NCBI GenBank assembly: GCA_026120035.1
Contig: JALRME010000005.1
Location: 1,488,001-1,552,000 of the forward strand
DNA: 64,000 nucleotides
Reading direction: 5' to 3'
Source of the DNA: Coleophoma eucalyptorum
Lineage: Eukaryota; Ascomycota; Leotiomycetes; Helotiales; Dermateaceae
The position numbers and the translations under genes were made by a program. The notes beneath the pieces were generated by a model, which searched no databases, was not told where the DNA came from, and saw nothing but the letters and a program-made list of their open reading frames with translations. Every line of letters starts with the position of its first letter. Position 1 is the stretch's first letter. Positions 47,102 to 59,600 of the stretch are shown here, piece by piece.

Positions 47102-48236
47102 AACTAGAGTTGGTAGTTGAAAACCCGGTAGAAGTTTATAGGTAGAACTAGATCACGGAGTGAGCGAAGGAACCCTTTCATGTAAATAGCTTTGATGCCG
47201 AGGTCGCATGTATCAAATCCGCGTTCGGGTTAATGTTGACCCAGAGGTACTATCTGCACTAAGCCCTGATCTTCCGGATGGATCTATTTATAGTACCTGA
47301 TCTAAAGAGATCTCAGTAAGCTTGTATTTATCCTCGACTTAAGAATAACTGATCGCCTACCCTGATTATCAAATTAATTGCATAAAAGACATATGTTGCA
47401 ATGAAGCTCAAGTTTCTTATCTTCGTAATTTCCAACATTGCATTGTTAACAAAAAGCTTTGACATACAGTATGTTTTGATCTCGAGATCATATATTCATA
47501 ATATCCCAACATTGATTTTAGATATAAAAACTATAAAAAGTAATTTAGAGACCCCAATTCTTTTAAATGATCATGTCTACCCCGGGTGAACCCACAAGAA
47601 GCTGTTGATCGTTTAAAATTACCATCAGAGCTATTAATGAGACCATGTTCCAGGGGGGGGGGGGGGGTCCCTGAGCGATGGGACGAATTGAAGTGTCCCT
47701 TGTTTTTTGGATGTGTAATTGCGACTTAAATAACTTTAAGCTGATGGTTGTTAAACCAAAATTAACAGCGCAACAAAAATTGAACTTGACTTGTGCGGTT
47801 CAGGTTGCTTCACTGATCCTCATTCCATCAACAACATCCAAAGGAGGACTTCGATGCTAGATACTTGTTGCAGGTTGGTATATGCACTCCGCCTACTCTT
47901 AAGCACAGAGTTATGCAGAAATCGTTGGCAAGTACATGGTGTAAACGCGGTGCAAAAGGGCATGGAATGTTCCTCCGTCCTGTTTAGAAACTTTAAGGTT
48001 GGTATGATATCCACAATATCTTTGAGCATGGCAAGAATGTTTTGAGAGAAAGCAACGTGGCGCGTTCTTGGTGTGTTGGGGATAGTAAAAAGCGGTAGTG
48101 CTTTGCTTTCGTCATCAAGTTGTCTTGTAATTACTCTCGATTATACCCTGCGGCTCGAGAATTAATAGTGAAGTTCCGAAACATTGGAAAGTCATGATGC
48201 CAAGTCCTGTGCTTTTGCATCTTCCTTGAGTGATGG
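47102..48236. other. AT-rich intergenic region with a long G run
   Basis: 1.1 kb between the promoter of the four-helix protein and the 3' end of the Zn-cluster regulator. Bases 47340-47600 are very AT-rich. A run of 15 G lies at 47653-47667. A 62-codon frame at 47401 has no family motif; its composition follows the AT bias. Confidence 0.5.
47653..47667. repeat. Homopolymer of 15 G
   Basis: Fifteen consecutive G in an otherwise AT-rich stretch. The exact length is likely to be unreliable in the assembly. Confidence 0.85.
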
Positions 48237-50404
48237 CTAACCCTCAAACTGTTGAATCTCGAAGCTCTGGGCAACGTTGTTCCAGTTGGAAAAATCAATA
48301 TTATTGAAGTCCCAGTTCATAACATCATTGGAAAAGACTTCGTCATCCGTTGAGAAATTTTCCATTGAGTTGTTTAACTCCGCTGAAGCTGATATGTCGT
48401 TCTGTTCATCATTCTCCTTTTCGCCGGCATGACGAACTCGAAGGGCTCGTGCTCTAAGTGCTTGCATTATGGCCCATTTTGGACCTGGTTCACATTGATT
48501 GCTGGAGTCTTCGATAACTATGAAAGAAGCATTAACAACATGCCAAGCTCTATCGACGACTGGGCCTGATGGCCTCAAACACAGATAAAACAGTATGAAG
48601 CTCAGGAGGTGATATTGAGTATAGGTTTGAAAAATCCATTGGCTTCCATGGAGAAGCTCATCAGTTTGTAGTTGCAAAATCTTTTCCAGGCTGGTGACAG
48701 CAGCAATCAAGGCGTCTTCGTTTGCTCCTGGTGAATCATCAGAGTTAAAGGGTCTGCTACGCCACTGTTGCTTAGTTAAAAATTCCATCTTCGCCATCAG
48801 CATTCGCCCAAGCAATTGTGTAGCCTTTTGTGTAGGAATATTTGGATCGCAATGCTGCAAGTATAAGGTCTCGAGTCGTGTTTTCATATCGTCCATCATC
48901 CTTAGGCAGTCCGCCTCATTGTTAGTTGAGGATCCTGCTGGCATTCGATAAATCTGTTGAAGCACGCGGCTCGACTCTATCGTGATTAATGGGAATGTCA
49001 TCTCAGTCCAACCTTCTCTTGGCTTTGGCAGTTCCTGCATCTGAGGAGTGAGATCACTATCATTAAGGTTCAGGGGCATGCGGGTGTCCGAATTGTCGTG
49101 AAAACTTCCCAGAGCTATTCCGTGGTCTTCTGCCGCTCTGGCGTCTGCTGTCCGCAGATACCACCATAACCTGCGACGCATCTCTGCTTCGAATGGTTTC
49201 AGCGCAAAATTGTCTGGGTCTCTATGCAGCCCAATGGATTGTGCCGATCGTAAAACCAATCCATTAAGTGACCATCCCGCTTTTCCGCCATTGTAAGCGC
49301 GAAGGCAGGACTGCAAGGACGGTTAACGGTATTCTAGACATCATCAGACGAAGCTAACTAACAAGGTAAAGCGTGAAAGCTTGCAAGGATCTGAGAGTTG
49401 GAGTTTCTAATATATTTGCCGCAGCAAGTGACTCCTCTATTCCTTGTTTGAACCTTTGTAGAGCGACTTCCCTGCGCTGGCCAAGAAGCGCTGCAGCAGC
49501 TGCTGATGATAAACTTGTTATTGCAGCAAAGTAAATACTAAACATTAAAGCGTTAAGATCCGCAGCGGCACTGCCAGGGTTGCTGATGGCTGCGAATAGT
49601 GCTGTTTGCGTTGTGGGGATGTGCACCACCTAAGGGACATTAATAAATTAAACACATTTAAAATCGGTAACCGAACACTGTCCAGCTTACCTTCAGAACA
49701 TTATCAACGTTAGCGACAAAAATTTGCCACAATTGAACGGTATGCCGACGAGATGGATGGAGGCTCGCGGCACCAGGTCCAGGTTCTCTGAAGTCAGAGA
49801 ATATCCCGCCCAGTTGAACGGAGAGCGAATTTTCTGGATTGCTACTTTCAGCACTTGGCGAGCCCAATGCCACGCGCAATTCTCTTTCCTATTCAGAATG
49901 AGTCAGCGCTCTGTTACATGTCGTTAATCAAAACCTTACTTCGTCCAGAATTCGAGAGAGAAAAACCTCGTTGACATAAAGAGTCGAGTTTCCGTCCTGT
50001 ACGAGTAGCTCCTCTGTAGGGGGTAGTTCCACAGGCTGCGACTTGTTTGTTGACATCTCATCTTTTGCAGATTCATCGTCAAGCGTTCGATTGCCAAGTC
50101 CTTCCTGTGGTGTAGCAATTTCTGGCTTCAGAGTAGTTGCCAAAGGCGTACCCGTATGTGCAGACATCGCCACAATTGTCCTCTCCAATCGAGCCAGACG
50201 AGAAGCGACATCAGAGATTGTCGTTCGGGCTGCTCGCCGTCGATTCTGCTCTGGTCCAGGATAGCAGCAGAGGAGGTCTCCGCGATTACAGTTTGAACAT
50301 GGAGATCTCTTGTCGCATCGAATCTTCCTTTGATGGCACATCAAACACGAGCGTATCTTTCGTGAATTTTCTAGAGCCTCCATTGGGGCTTCGGTATCGT
50401 CCAT
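48237..50404 (-). CDS. Zn2Cys6 fungal transcription factor
   Basis: Four exons (50404-49940, 49888-49691, 49629-49363, 49310-48237) encode 667 residues. The Gal4-type binuclear cluster has cysteines at 20, 23, 30, 36, 39 and 46 (CLMCHQRKIRCDKRSPC, then CNRGDLLC), followed by a linker and a short dimerisation helix (VASRLARLERTI). The middle holds the fungal-specific regulatory domain (PF04082-like): FTLYL, GWSLNGLVLRSAQSIGLHRD and FEAEMRRRLWWYL. The C-terminus is Asp/Asn-rich with tryptophans (NDVMNWDFNNIDFSNWNN), a plausible activation domain. Introns have GT..AG ends; the third starts with GTTAGT. It is divergent from the PAP2 phosphatase gene 1.6 kb away; no target can be assigned from sequence. 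Confidence 0.93.
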
Positions 50405-51999
50405 TTTTGCAAGCCCTAAAAATTGTAAACATACAGTTTGCTAATCGAATTTCATCATGTGCTGGAGACTGATGGACGTAGTACATTAAAGTCTACGACA
50501 GGTTCGGCGCTCGGCCTCGGTGCAGTTTTCCTGACCGAGCCGAGCACGTGATCGTAGGAAAGACGGGGAAAAGCCAAAACATTCTTCCAAATAATTTTAG
50601 AGCTTCGATAAAACTACACGTAAGATCTGAACTACACGTAAGATCTGTTATAGTGGGAATGCGAAGGAAGTTTGTATAGGCTCTTAATCATTGTCCTCCT
50701 AGAAAGGAAAAAAAATAAAAATCGGAGCCTTGTATTGCTTAGTTTGGCCAACAGTGCATCGCTTACGCCACTGGCTTTTGTGACAGTACTGAATTGAGAA
50801 TCAGAGTACCAGAGCCAGCAAGACCGGATCCTCACAAAGTAATCCACTACAGTTACTCAATTCACTGTATGGTACTAATGGAAGAAGCGTTTACAATGAA
50901 ATGCGAAGCTGTGAAGCTATGGTTATATTCAGGAAATACAAAGGAGCTTGATTGCTGAAGGCTTTTTCTCTCCTTCAGCCTATTATAAAGTATGACAGGA
51001 CTTGAGCCTTAAGGTCTTGCGACACAATATTGTTATATGTCAAGATGTCACAAATTTCAGTCAGGTGAAGGCTTTATGCCCAAATACTATAGCGAATAAG
51101 CGGCGTAAACCAAGTTAAGCAACTGCTTGTAGCTTAGCGGCATAGCTTAGAATAACTTTAAGTTAGAAGTATGATATGGTTTGGTAGCATTATCCTTCAG
51201 AAATTGGATTCCATGCTCCCATCAAAGCTTGGAGTGAATGACTGATAATTATTTCGAGATAAAGGTACGGTATGGCGACACTGTATGGTTCATTAGTACA
51301 GGTACAACATAAGCTGTGCGCCCAGCATAAAACACAAGCTCAAGTAGGGACGAAATAAGGAACGATCCGAGCGATCAGAAGCTTAACAACTGAGAAGTGT
51401 GCTAACTTTTACAAAATCAAGCTCCCAAGGTTTCCACGCTGCAATGCTGCCAAGAGAATAGTCAAGTTCCAGAGCGCTCCGTAGTCCAATTTCCAGCAAA
51501 GATCATCGATGCAGAAGACGCGTCCCTCACGCAGATGCCCTTGAAACATCCACCAGCACACGTTGGTGACGACATGGCACGACAAAAATTGGCCCCCCCT
51601 TGAATCATGCGCGTTTGCATTTCTCATTGTGAACAGTGCCAAGCCAAAGTTCCAAGTTTTGACAAGACACTGGGGCTCGCTTCTCACAATGCTTAGTTTG
51701 TGACTGACGTCAAATACCAAAACGCACTACGCGAGCACAGGAGCAAACGCTCCATCCCAATACTCAGGCTTAGTTTCTACGGGATATTTCAATGAGCCTC
51801 CCCCGCAAACGTCTTCTGGGCGGTGCAGTGACATTTTCTTCTTCTCTTATTCATCCATCCTCGAATACGCGCTTCAGCCAATTTTCGTGGCGCAGCTTCA
51901 GCCACGCTTGAGGATACACTCATCTCTCTGTAAGTGGTAGGGAACTATCACAAAAGCGCCAATTACGAGTATATCTGCGACAACGACATCAAGTTCAAC
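50405..51999. other. Divergent intergenic region of 1.6 kb
   Basis: Between the transcription factor and the PAP2 gene. A direct repeat of about 18 bp (AACTACACGTAAGATCTG) occurs twice at 50611-50647. An inverted GCTGAAGG/CCTTCAGC pair lies at 50954-50980. No coding frame is supported. Confidence 0.5.
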
Positions 52000-53425
52000 A
52001 TGGGACTCTTCTCGCGCCGACAGCACGAAGGCAATGTTGCCCCGGCGAATGGAAATGGCACACACGCAAAGACAAGCCACCATCATGGTGCAAAGCAACC
52101 CTTAATAATGGATATGAATACGCGACCGCCTTTTGGGCAGTGGTTGAAGGTTACATGGCTTGACATTGTCACAATGATTATAATGGGAATCATTGGGCTC
52201 GGTGTTTATGAAGCCCACCCAGCACCATCGCGTTCATTCCCTGTGTATTTTGCAGATGGGTATGTTGATTCATGCGCTTGAGAGCTGCCGAGAGATTCGG
52301 TGTTCTTTTTTTTTTTTTTTTTTTTGAAAGAAACCTCCACCCAATGTTCTCAACTACCTTACATTTTCGAAGAATACGGAGCTAATAATTACTAGAGAAA
52401 TTGTGTATCCGCAGTTCGCGTATCCTCTCAGGTATATACATAGCTACCCCAGAGTTTGAAGAGAGGCTTATTTTACAGGAACGAAATTGTTCCAATCTGG
52501 GCTGCGGCACTTCTTGGAGCACTGGTCCCCATTGCTGTATTTTTGATCTGCCAAATCCGTGTGAGGTCTTTCTGGGATGTCAATAATGCCGTCATTGGAT
52601 TGCTGTACTCCCTCATCACCGCGGCCGTTTTCCAAGTTTTCCTCAAATGGTTGATCGGTGGCCTTCGCCCTCACTTCTTGACTGTCTGCAAACCTAATAT
52701 CCCTGTTACCACGGCACAGGAGACTGGCAACGGCCTTAATTTCATCATGTACAACCGGGATATCTGTACTGGAGACCCAGATGAAATTGGTGTGTATTGA
52801 ACGTCCTGGATGCTATAAACGATGCCATATGCTTACAGGTCATTAGACGATAGTCTGGAGTCCTTCCCTAGTGGACATAGTACTGCTGCATTCGCTGGCT
52901 TTGTATTTTTGTATCTGTACCTGAACGCCAAGTAAGTTATCCTAGTCCATTAGGTATTCATCATTACTTACCAATATCTATAGATTGAAGGTCTGGTCGA
53001 ACTACCACCCTGAGATGTGGAAGCTCATTGCAACGTACGCACCGATCTTGGGCGCAACACTTATCGCAGGGGCTCTGACCATCGACGAGTATCACAACTG
53101 GTATGACTGTCTCGCCGGCGCCATCATTGGTACCGTCATGGCCTTTTCCGCCTACAGAATGGTCTACGCCTCCATCTGGGACTGGCGGACGAACCACATC
53201 CCACTCAACCGCGCCGTGCCATTCCCCGGCGCCGGAGCAGGTGCACAGCTTGAGGATGCTACATTCACGCGCGCAGTAGGCTGGGGAAGCGGTGCCTATG
53301 CGGGACATTATGGCCTTAACGGTGCGACTGTTCAAGGCGGCGAGATACATGGGAAAGAGCACGCCGTTGGAAGAAAACCAGTTGCTGGAAGTGCCCCGCA
53401 TTATGGATCCGAAAATATTGTTTAA
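52000..53425 (+). CDS. PAP2-superfamily lipid phosphatase (diacylglycerol pyrophosphate phosphatase-like)
   Basis: Five exons (52000-52259, 52396-52431, 52479-52789, 52847-52931, 52984-53425) encode 377 residues; exon 2 has only 36 nt. It dephosphorylates phosphatidate-type lipids at a membrane. Six helices are visible. Catalytic motifs: KWLIGGLRP (motif 1), FPSGHST (motif 2), and DEYHNWYD for motif 3. The usual Ser-Arg that opens motif 3 is absent (LTIDEYH), which I recall as common in filamentous fungal paralogues. The junction phrase GEIVYPQFAYPLRNEIVPIW fits yeast DPP1. The C-terminal 60 residues are soluble. A run of 20 T lies in the first intron (52306-52325). The substrate among DGPP, PA and LPA is unresolved. 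Confidence 0.9.
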
Positions 53426-53798
53426 TTGGGATGGGGACGAGAAGTCAGATGGTGGATATTGTACGACAGCACTCGAAACAGCGTTGCGATTCCTTCTGAT
53501 TGAAGCATATGCGACACTTGTAAAAATATTGTATGGTACCAGCAAGGTTGGATCGATGGAATTTAATAATTATGAATTATGAGAACGAAATCTAGCCCGA
53601 GAAGAATTGCCATTGGACTTTCATAGAGTCACCAAGAATCTTGTATGATACAATCAATGTTGTGAATAATAAACCTGTTCTGCTTATTACTACATAGGTC
53701 CCTTCTACATATACTTTTTTTCCTGCTCAAAGCTACTAATAATTAGTCAACACATCAAAAAGCCGCCATACTATATTGACATACGATACATATATACA
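53426..53798. other. Convergent intergenic region
   Basis: 373 bp, AT-rich, containing the two 3' untranslated regions. Nothing else is seen. Confidence 0.5.
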
Positions 53799-54890
53799 TT
53801 ATCTTCTCTTCAGCACCCGCTTCCTAATCGCCACTAGACCTTCATCAATAGCATGCTGCACAATCGCTCTATGGTATTGGTTCTCCAGCAACCTCAAACC
53901 ATCCATATATCGACTATATTCCCTCCTCAGCCAATTGTCCTTCACAGTCTTGAGATAATTCTGTTCCAACCGCTCTACATAATCATTCAACCCTTTGCTC
54001 ATCATAACTCGGTATCTGATCTCTGGCATATTCCACATCCTGCCTGCAGTGAGACTTTCCTGTCTCTTCTCATCCAGTATAGTAACATTGAGATCAAAGC
54101 CGCAGATAGACTGAGCGGTTGCGGGTGGAGGAGCCTCAACCTCGTACACCTCGCTATGCACGTCCGAATACACCTGTAACGCCTGCGAGATATGAGACAG
54201 CCGTCCGGAAAAGGTACTTGTCTGACACTCGATATCTCGAATGACCTCATCATTTTTGGGAATCAGATGTGCATATTTCCCTGCATCATACTCATCCACC
54301 ACCACCGTCAGCGTCTTCAGGCTAGGGAAGAATGAAACCACATCCGCAACCCACACCTCCAATCCGTCGAATACGAAGTCGCCCTCGACTCCAATGATCC
54401 AATCCCGCTGTTCATAGTCTGTTTGAAACGCGACGTGCTGGACGTGCGCGAGCTCAGGAGCCGACATGTGGGGGAGGAGGGAGAGGAAGTTGACGCTCTT
54501 GCGGAATTGAGCACGCGTAGCTGTCTCTGGGAAATAGAGCACGTCTTTCCTGGGATTGAAGAATATCCTGCCAGTCTCAACGTGGCTCCTACGTGCTAAG
54601 CTCTGCGCAAATGAGAATGTCCTCGTATAGTGTGCCAATGCCATATGGAAGAATTCGTGGCACGTATACGCTGCAGGAGGCAGCGGGCATTTGGATGTCA
54701 AGCCATAGAGCGGAGCTGGAGAGTCGGAATTTACTGGAGCGATGGCAGATAGAGAGATATCGACAATTCGCAAAGGCAAGATTTTCTCCCAAATAATATT
54801 CAACACCTCTGCTGGAAGGGTGCTGAATTTTGTCTTGGCATATTGCTCAGGGGTAAGGCTCAGACAGAGTTGTTCGATTGCAGATGTCAT
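53799..54890 (-). CDS. 2EXR-domain protein, F-box-like, function unknown
   Basis: Single exon of 363 residues. Residues about 20-40 read FSTLPAEVLNIIWEKILPLRIV, the opening LPxE(I/V)xxxIW of the fungal 2EXR domain. The second half of the domain has a conserved Tyr-Cys-His element (AAYTCHEFFHMALAHYTR). A segment with FFNPRKDVLYFP follows and is also usual in this family. The C-terminal 80 residues are helical and charged (LEQNYLKTVKDNWLRREY). No signal peptide or membrane helix. 2EXR proteins are abundant in filamentous ascomycetes and have no defined biochemical activity. Confidence 0.85.
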   Translation of the reverse strand: MTSAIEQLCLSLTPEQYAKTKFSTLPAEVLNIIWEKILPLRIVDISLSAIAPVNSDSPAPLYGLTSKCPLPPAAYTCHEFFHMALAHYTRTFSFAQSLARRSHVETGRIFFNPRKDVLYFPETATRAQFRKSVNFLSLLPHMSAPELAHVQHVAFQTDYEQRDWIIGVEGDFVFDGLEVWVADVVSFFPSLKTLTVVVDEYDAGKYAHLIPKNDEVIRDIECQTSTFSGRLSHISQALQVYSDVHSEVYEVEAPPPATAQSICGFDLNVTILDEKRQESLTAGRMWNMPEIRYRVMMSKGLNDYVERLEQNYLKTVKDNWLRREYSRYMDGLRLLENQYHRAIVQHAIDEGLVAIRKRVLKRR

Positions 54891-55321
54891 GATGTTTCTT
54901 CATTCACACGCAATTATTCCCACACAGACTCAACTCATATGAGAAGAGGGACCCGTCCTTTTCAAGAGACTGACGGTGAAACTGTACTCCATGTTGACAT
55001 CAAGCAAGATTTTCTGTGGGTGTCCCAGCTCAACAGTCCGGTTGCAGTGACGCTTTGCAACGAGGGCAATCATAGCTCCTTTAGCGTAAGTCTTTCCCCC
55101 GCGCTCGACTTTCCTTCGGCTGCCAGTTTACCTAGTTCCTCTCCTATTGCGCGGGGTAAATGTTGAGTTCGGCGACGGAGACATCATAATGCTGTTGTTT
55201 GTAATTCACCTGAGAAAATAAACCAAACATCGAGGATGGTGCGTGCGTTGAGGAATTTCAATATCAGTAGCGGAGCGAGCGGAAATTTCATACTGTGCCT
55301 TGCAGCAATGCCAACCACCAT
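54891..55321. other. Intergenic region
   Basis: 431 bp between the promoter of the 2EXR gene and the 3' end of the GFA gene. A plus-strand frame at 54843-55166 has no recognisable content. Confidence 0.45.
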
Positions 55322-56283
55322 TTAATCCTTCAGCTCATACTTTGGCGCATTCGCCTTCCCATCGTAAAACTGCCTTTCCAATGCCGCTAGCTTTGATTCA
55401 ATATCAACAAAGCACCGCACATTGACCGGGCATACGTCTTCATTTTCGTCAAGCACTTTGACCAACAAACTGCTTCCACAATTGCCGCAAAATGTATGCA
55501 AGCTCTTATCGCTCAAGAACGCATATCCCACAAGACTCTCCTCTCCATCGATGGCCACGTCGGATCTTGGTGGGTAGATCCAGAGATCGCCATTTCGTGA
55601 ACAAAGACTGCAGTTGCACGACATGAGTTTCAAAGCCTCCAGCGGTTTGCAGCGGATGCTGAGGCGCGTGCGTTTGCAGTGACATGTGCTGTGATAGATT
55701 ACATATTCATCTGACGTGTTACTCGTAGGAGGGAGTTCGGGGAACGATGTTGGTGCTTCGTACGCGGGCTTTACAGATAGCCAGTCATCTTGATTCACTT
55801 TGAGTGAGCTGGTATCGAAATCTTGTAATGTTCGAAGCTGCGAACTGCATTAAAGCCACCCACGGAGAGAAGCTGGACCACCATCACTGACATTGAGCTG
55901 CAGCTTCTTATCTAACCCTTGAACCCAAATACTTGTTCCACAATGAGGACAAAACTGTGAGAGTCAGATACTTTGCTGATCCATCATCGTGAAAAGACTT
56001 ACCAAATGTCCAAACTCCTCCTTCCCAAAACGATAGTCCTTCAGCTGGCCCTCGCCTCGAATAACCTCTACGCTCTTTGGTGCGAGAGGTTCACTAAAAA
56101 GATATCCATTCTGCATACGACGTCAGTATATCGTTCAGCGGGAATTCAAATGAATAATACCCGAGTGCAGATACTGCAATTACATTCCGAGGCTTCCTTA
56201 AGCTCAGAATGCTCGAATGTGAACCTGAAGAGACCGCAGTGACAGTTGCCGCTATATTTCTTGGTGGGAATTTGGTCGGCCAT
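55322..56283 (-). CDS. Tandem GFA (CENP-V/GFA) zinc-domain protein
   Basis: Four exons (56283-56161, 56110-56003, 55954-55892, 55837-55322) encode 269 residues with two GFA domains. Domain 1: CHCGLFRF, CNCSICTRNGYLF (across the first junction) and FCPHCGTSIW (starting the third exon). Domain 2: CHCKRTRLS, CNCSLCSRNGDLW and FCGNCGSSLLVK, ending KYELKD. GFA proteins bind two zinc ions through such CxC and CxxC pairs and are named for glutathione-dependent formaldehyde activation, though most fungal members are untested. The last intron uses a weak GTCAGT donor, and its acceptor was chosen because it keeps frame (LNLRTLQDFDTSSLKVNQDDW). A model starting at the inner ATG at 55798 would show only domain 2 as a 158-residue gene. 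Frame is kept throughout, so I prefer the fusion. Confidence 0.82.
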
Positions 56284-56678
56284 TTTGACAGTCTAAGCGG
56301 GTTCTGACTGTGCGGCGCTTTTGATCTTGACGGTCTCGTCCAGCACTCAATGGAATGGAGATGCAAAGTCTTTCGTGCGTTGTTGTATGATGCTGAGTAT
56401 TAAGCCCCTGTTACCTTATTATGGAGGTGCGGGGCTAATGCTCGAAAAAAGCAAAATGACAGGCAGCATAATGAATTGGCGAGCGAGCGCGGATGACAGG
56501 TGGCTGACATTGCAAGATTAAAAGCGATACAAGCGATATAAACCAGATGAAGCTGTGGTTATATTGGATTGCAAGACTAACTGGTGATGTGCAAATATCA
56601 AACTAGAAAGATAACATAACAGACTATCAACGCCATTCCTAGATACATTCTCTGTACATCTATACTTGAATTTCCCAT
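56284..56678. other. Intergenic region
   Basis: 395 bp containing the promoter of the GFA gene and the 3' untranslated region of the reductase gene. No coding frame is supported. Confidence 0.5.
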
Positions 56679-59600
56679 TCACCAGCCCCACCTATTCACC
56701 ATCCGTGAAATAAGGCCACTGCCAATAACATCATAACCATCACGCACAGTTGGGCTCGCCTTCCCAGTTACTTCAGTCTCGAAAACAAGTCCACTCCTCC
56801 CCGGTCCATCTCGGTCATATTTATCAGTAAAGAAGTCGATAAGCTTGATGGTCGGATTTGCAACTGGATCTGGATTTGAATCTCGGAGAATTTGAACCCA
56901 TTCACGCTGCGAGACTATGCGAAAGGTGAGACCAGCTCGATGTAGGGCTGGGAGTAGATCAGTGGTCCAGTGGAACTTTTGCGTATTTTCAACGTGGTAG
57001 ACAACGGAAGTTGATTCTGTGTTTGCACTTGATTCACTCCCATTGAGACCGCTAATGTCGAGGAAGGATTTGGCAACGAGATCGGTGGGTAACCATGATG
57101 GTTGCTGTGAGCTGTCAGTAACCTTTCAATGATCCATATCGATATGTGCAATAATCACCTCATCTAGTTCTGGTAGAGCTCCAAGCGTCACCGCACTCCT
57201 CAACATTAACGGAATTGCTTCCGTGGAATTCCATACTCCTTCTCGGGTATCACCAATAATTTGTCCGGACCTCAAGACTTTAGCACACATACTAGTCTTC
57301 GCTGCCGCAGCCTTGATAATATTTTCAGTTACCAGCTTCGAGCGCGCGTATCCCATGTTTTGAGCATGCTCAAGGTTGGTGAGGTAAGTTTCAGGAATTC
57401 TAGCTGGCAATGGTGTGCCAGCTGCTGCGGAGATAGAAGAGCAGAAATATAATGAGGCTGGCTTTGCTGTTGTGGTTGAAAGGCAAAGAGAGAGAAGATT
57501 ATAAGTCCCACGGATGTGGTGAGACTCGAAACTCGAGACACCAAGGTTGAAGTTGACAGCCCAGGCACAGTGGAACACTTTGGTGAGGCTCGACTTCAAC
57601 TGAAGTATGATTTCCTCATCTAGACCAAGATCCGGCTTACTCATATCTGCTGGAAGACAGACCAACTTTTCAAGTGCTACAGGTGGTAGGAGTCTTGATG
57701 ATAAAGTGTTCAATACCCGCTGGGTGGCTTCTACTGGGTTGGAAGCTCGCACCAAGCAGTATACTTTCTCAACATTCTCCTTTGCCGCTAGTTGCGACAG
57801 AATATGAGCTCCAAGGGATCCAGTGGCTCCGGTGAGGATCTATTATGAAATTGCGGTCAGTAAACCATCTTCGATTATTAGAAAAGTTAGACTTACAATG
57901 CTTTCTTTCTCAGTGTTAGAATCTCCGGGAATATGTTGATTGAAGTCAGAGTATTTTTCAATAAGTTCTGACATGAGGGTAATTTCGTCCTTTACTTCCA
58001 CAGACTCCCCAGTGCGAAGGGAGTACAGGTGTGCGGCAAGAGCTCTGATGCTCGGGTGCTCAAAGACAACGTTCTGACCAACGGTGCCAGTACCAAGGTC
58101 CAGTTCTCTTCTGATAAGACCCCAAATTGTGATTGCCTGTAGACTGTCTACTCCAGCTGCGAAAAGATCTGTGTCTACTTCTAGACCTGTGAAGCCGAAT
58201 TTTCCTACGAAACCATCTAACAAGTAATCTTGCAACTCAGTCATGCTCAAGCTTTTTCGTACGGTCATGTCGTCCTGAGAACCGTCTTCAAACCTCTTAT
58301 ACATGTTCTCAAACTCAGATTCAAATTTCTTGTATACCTTTGCACGTATCATTGTTCCTTTATCTGTGCAGGGGTACTCAGTCCCAACTGGGAGAATCTC
58401 GACCATTTCTTTCGAGACTTGACCAAATCCCTCAGCTCGCGAGTTTGCCTCCATTATCGAAGGCCAGACTCTTTCTAATATTTCAACCTTTGACATATCT
58501 TGAGCGTTCTCACTTGCGACGATCATGAGACCAGGCAATGTTCGACCAACACCAAACATCCAGCACTCTTGAACAAGTTCGTTGGATCGTACTTGGTGCT
58601 CAAAAGGAATGGGAAGTACCTTTTCGCCATTGAGAAGCGTAATTCGATCATCTGATCTACCAAGATATTTCCAAGCATTTGGAATTGTTGGGTGTGGCTT
58701 GAAAAGGTCGGATGTGTGGAAAGAATTTGGCGGGTTATCAGAATTCGAAACTACCTTTGTAGGTAGCCCATCAAGAGCGATCAACTCGTAGGACTCTGGA
58801 CTGCGTCGCTCGAATTTCAGGTACTTCTCTTTTCCCGGGAAGGGTCGTACGTAATTCCAGGCTTTGTCAGTCTCTCGTGGTCGGAATGAAGTTAAGACTT
58901 GGCCGATTTCGGTGCTGATAGGAGTCAGCATACTATACTATTTATATAAAGAAACACAGAGAGAGACGTACGCTCCGTAGTGCGAAATAAGATAAACTCC
59001 TGCATTGACCAACTTATCACCAAGTTCATCAGGACAAGAACTTCCTCCAAACATCACAACTTGGCAATCCCTCAACAACGAGATACCTTGCTCGCTTTCT
59101 CCCAGAAGCTTCAGAGCATATGGCACACCGTGGAATCCACCAGGCTTGAGCTTGGCCATTGCTGCGATGAGATTTGGACCAGTTAATGGAAGGTTCGCGT
59201 TGAACATCGCAATCTCATTTCCAGCAAAAAAGGCTCGGAAGAATGTTGATAACCCATGATTATGGTAGAGAGGTAGTGTCAGAAATGCCTTATACGGCAA
59301 GCCGCTTGAATAATTTGTCAACGCAGCTTTGTGCGTTTGAAAAATGGGCTTCGGAAGGCCGGTTGATCCTGAAGAATGGATGATGAAAGCCATCTGATTA
59401 GTGACTGTAGGTCCATCCACTTTCAGATGAAAGCGCGGTCCCGTTGGGTTTGGTGTATCATAACTGCTTCGGTCCAGGATTGTGTATGAATCGATCTTAC
59501 TTTGCTCTTGTAGCGCCGTAATCGTTGGCTTGAAATTGGCCGAGCAGACGATTCGGTGGCAATTTGTCTTCCCTAATAGCGAGAGAAAAGCTTCATTTGG

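Noticed and set aside
55322..55798. Separate 158-residue single-GFA gene
   Set aside because: Upstream exons encode another GFA domain and join it in frame, so a tandem protein is the better model; it is kept as an open alternative in the findings.
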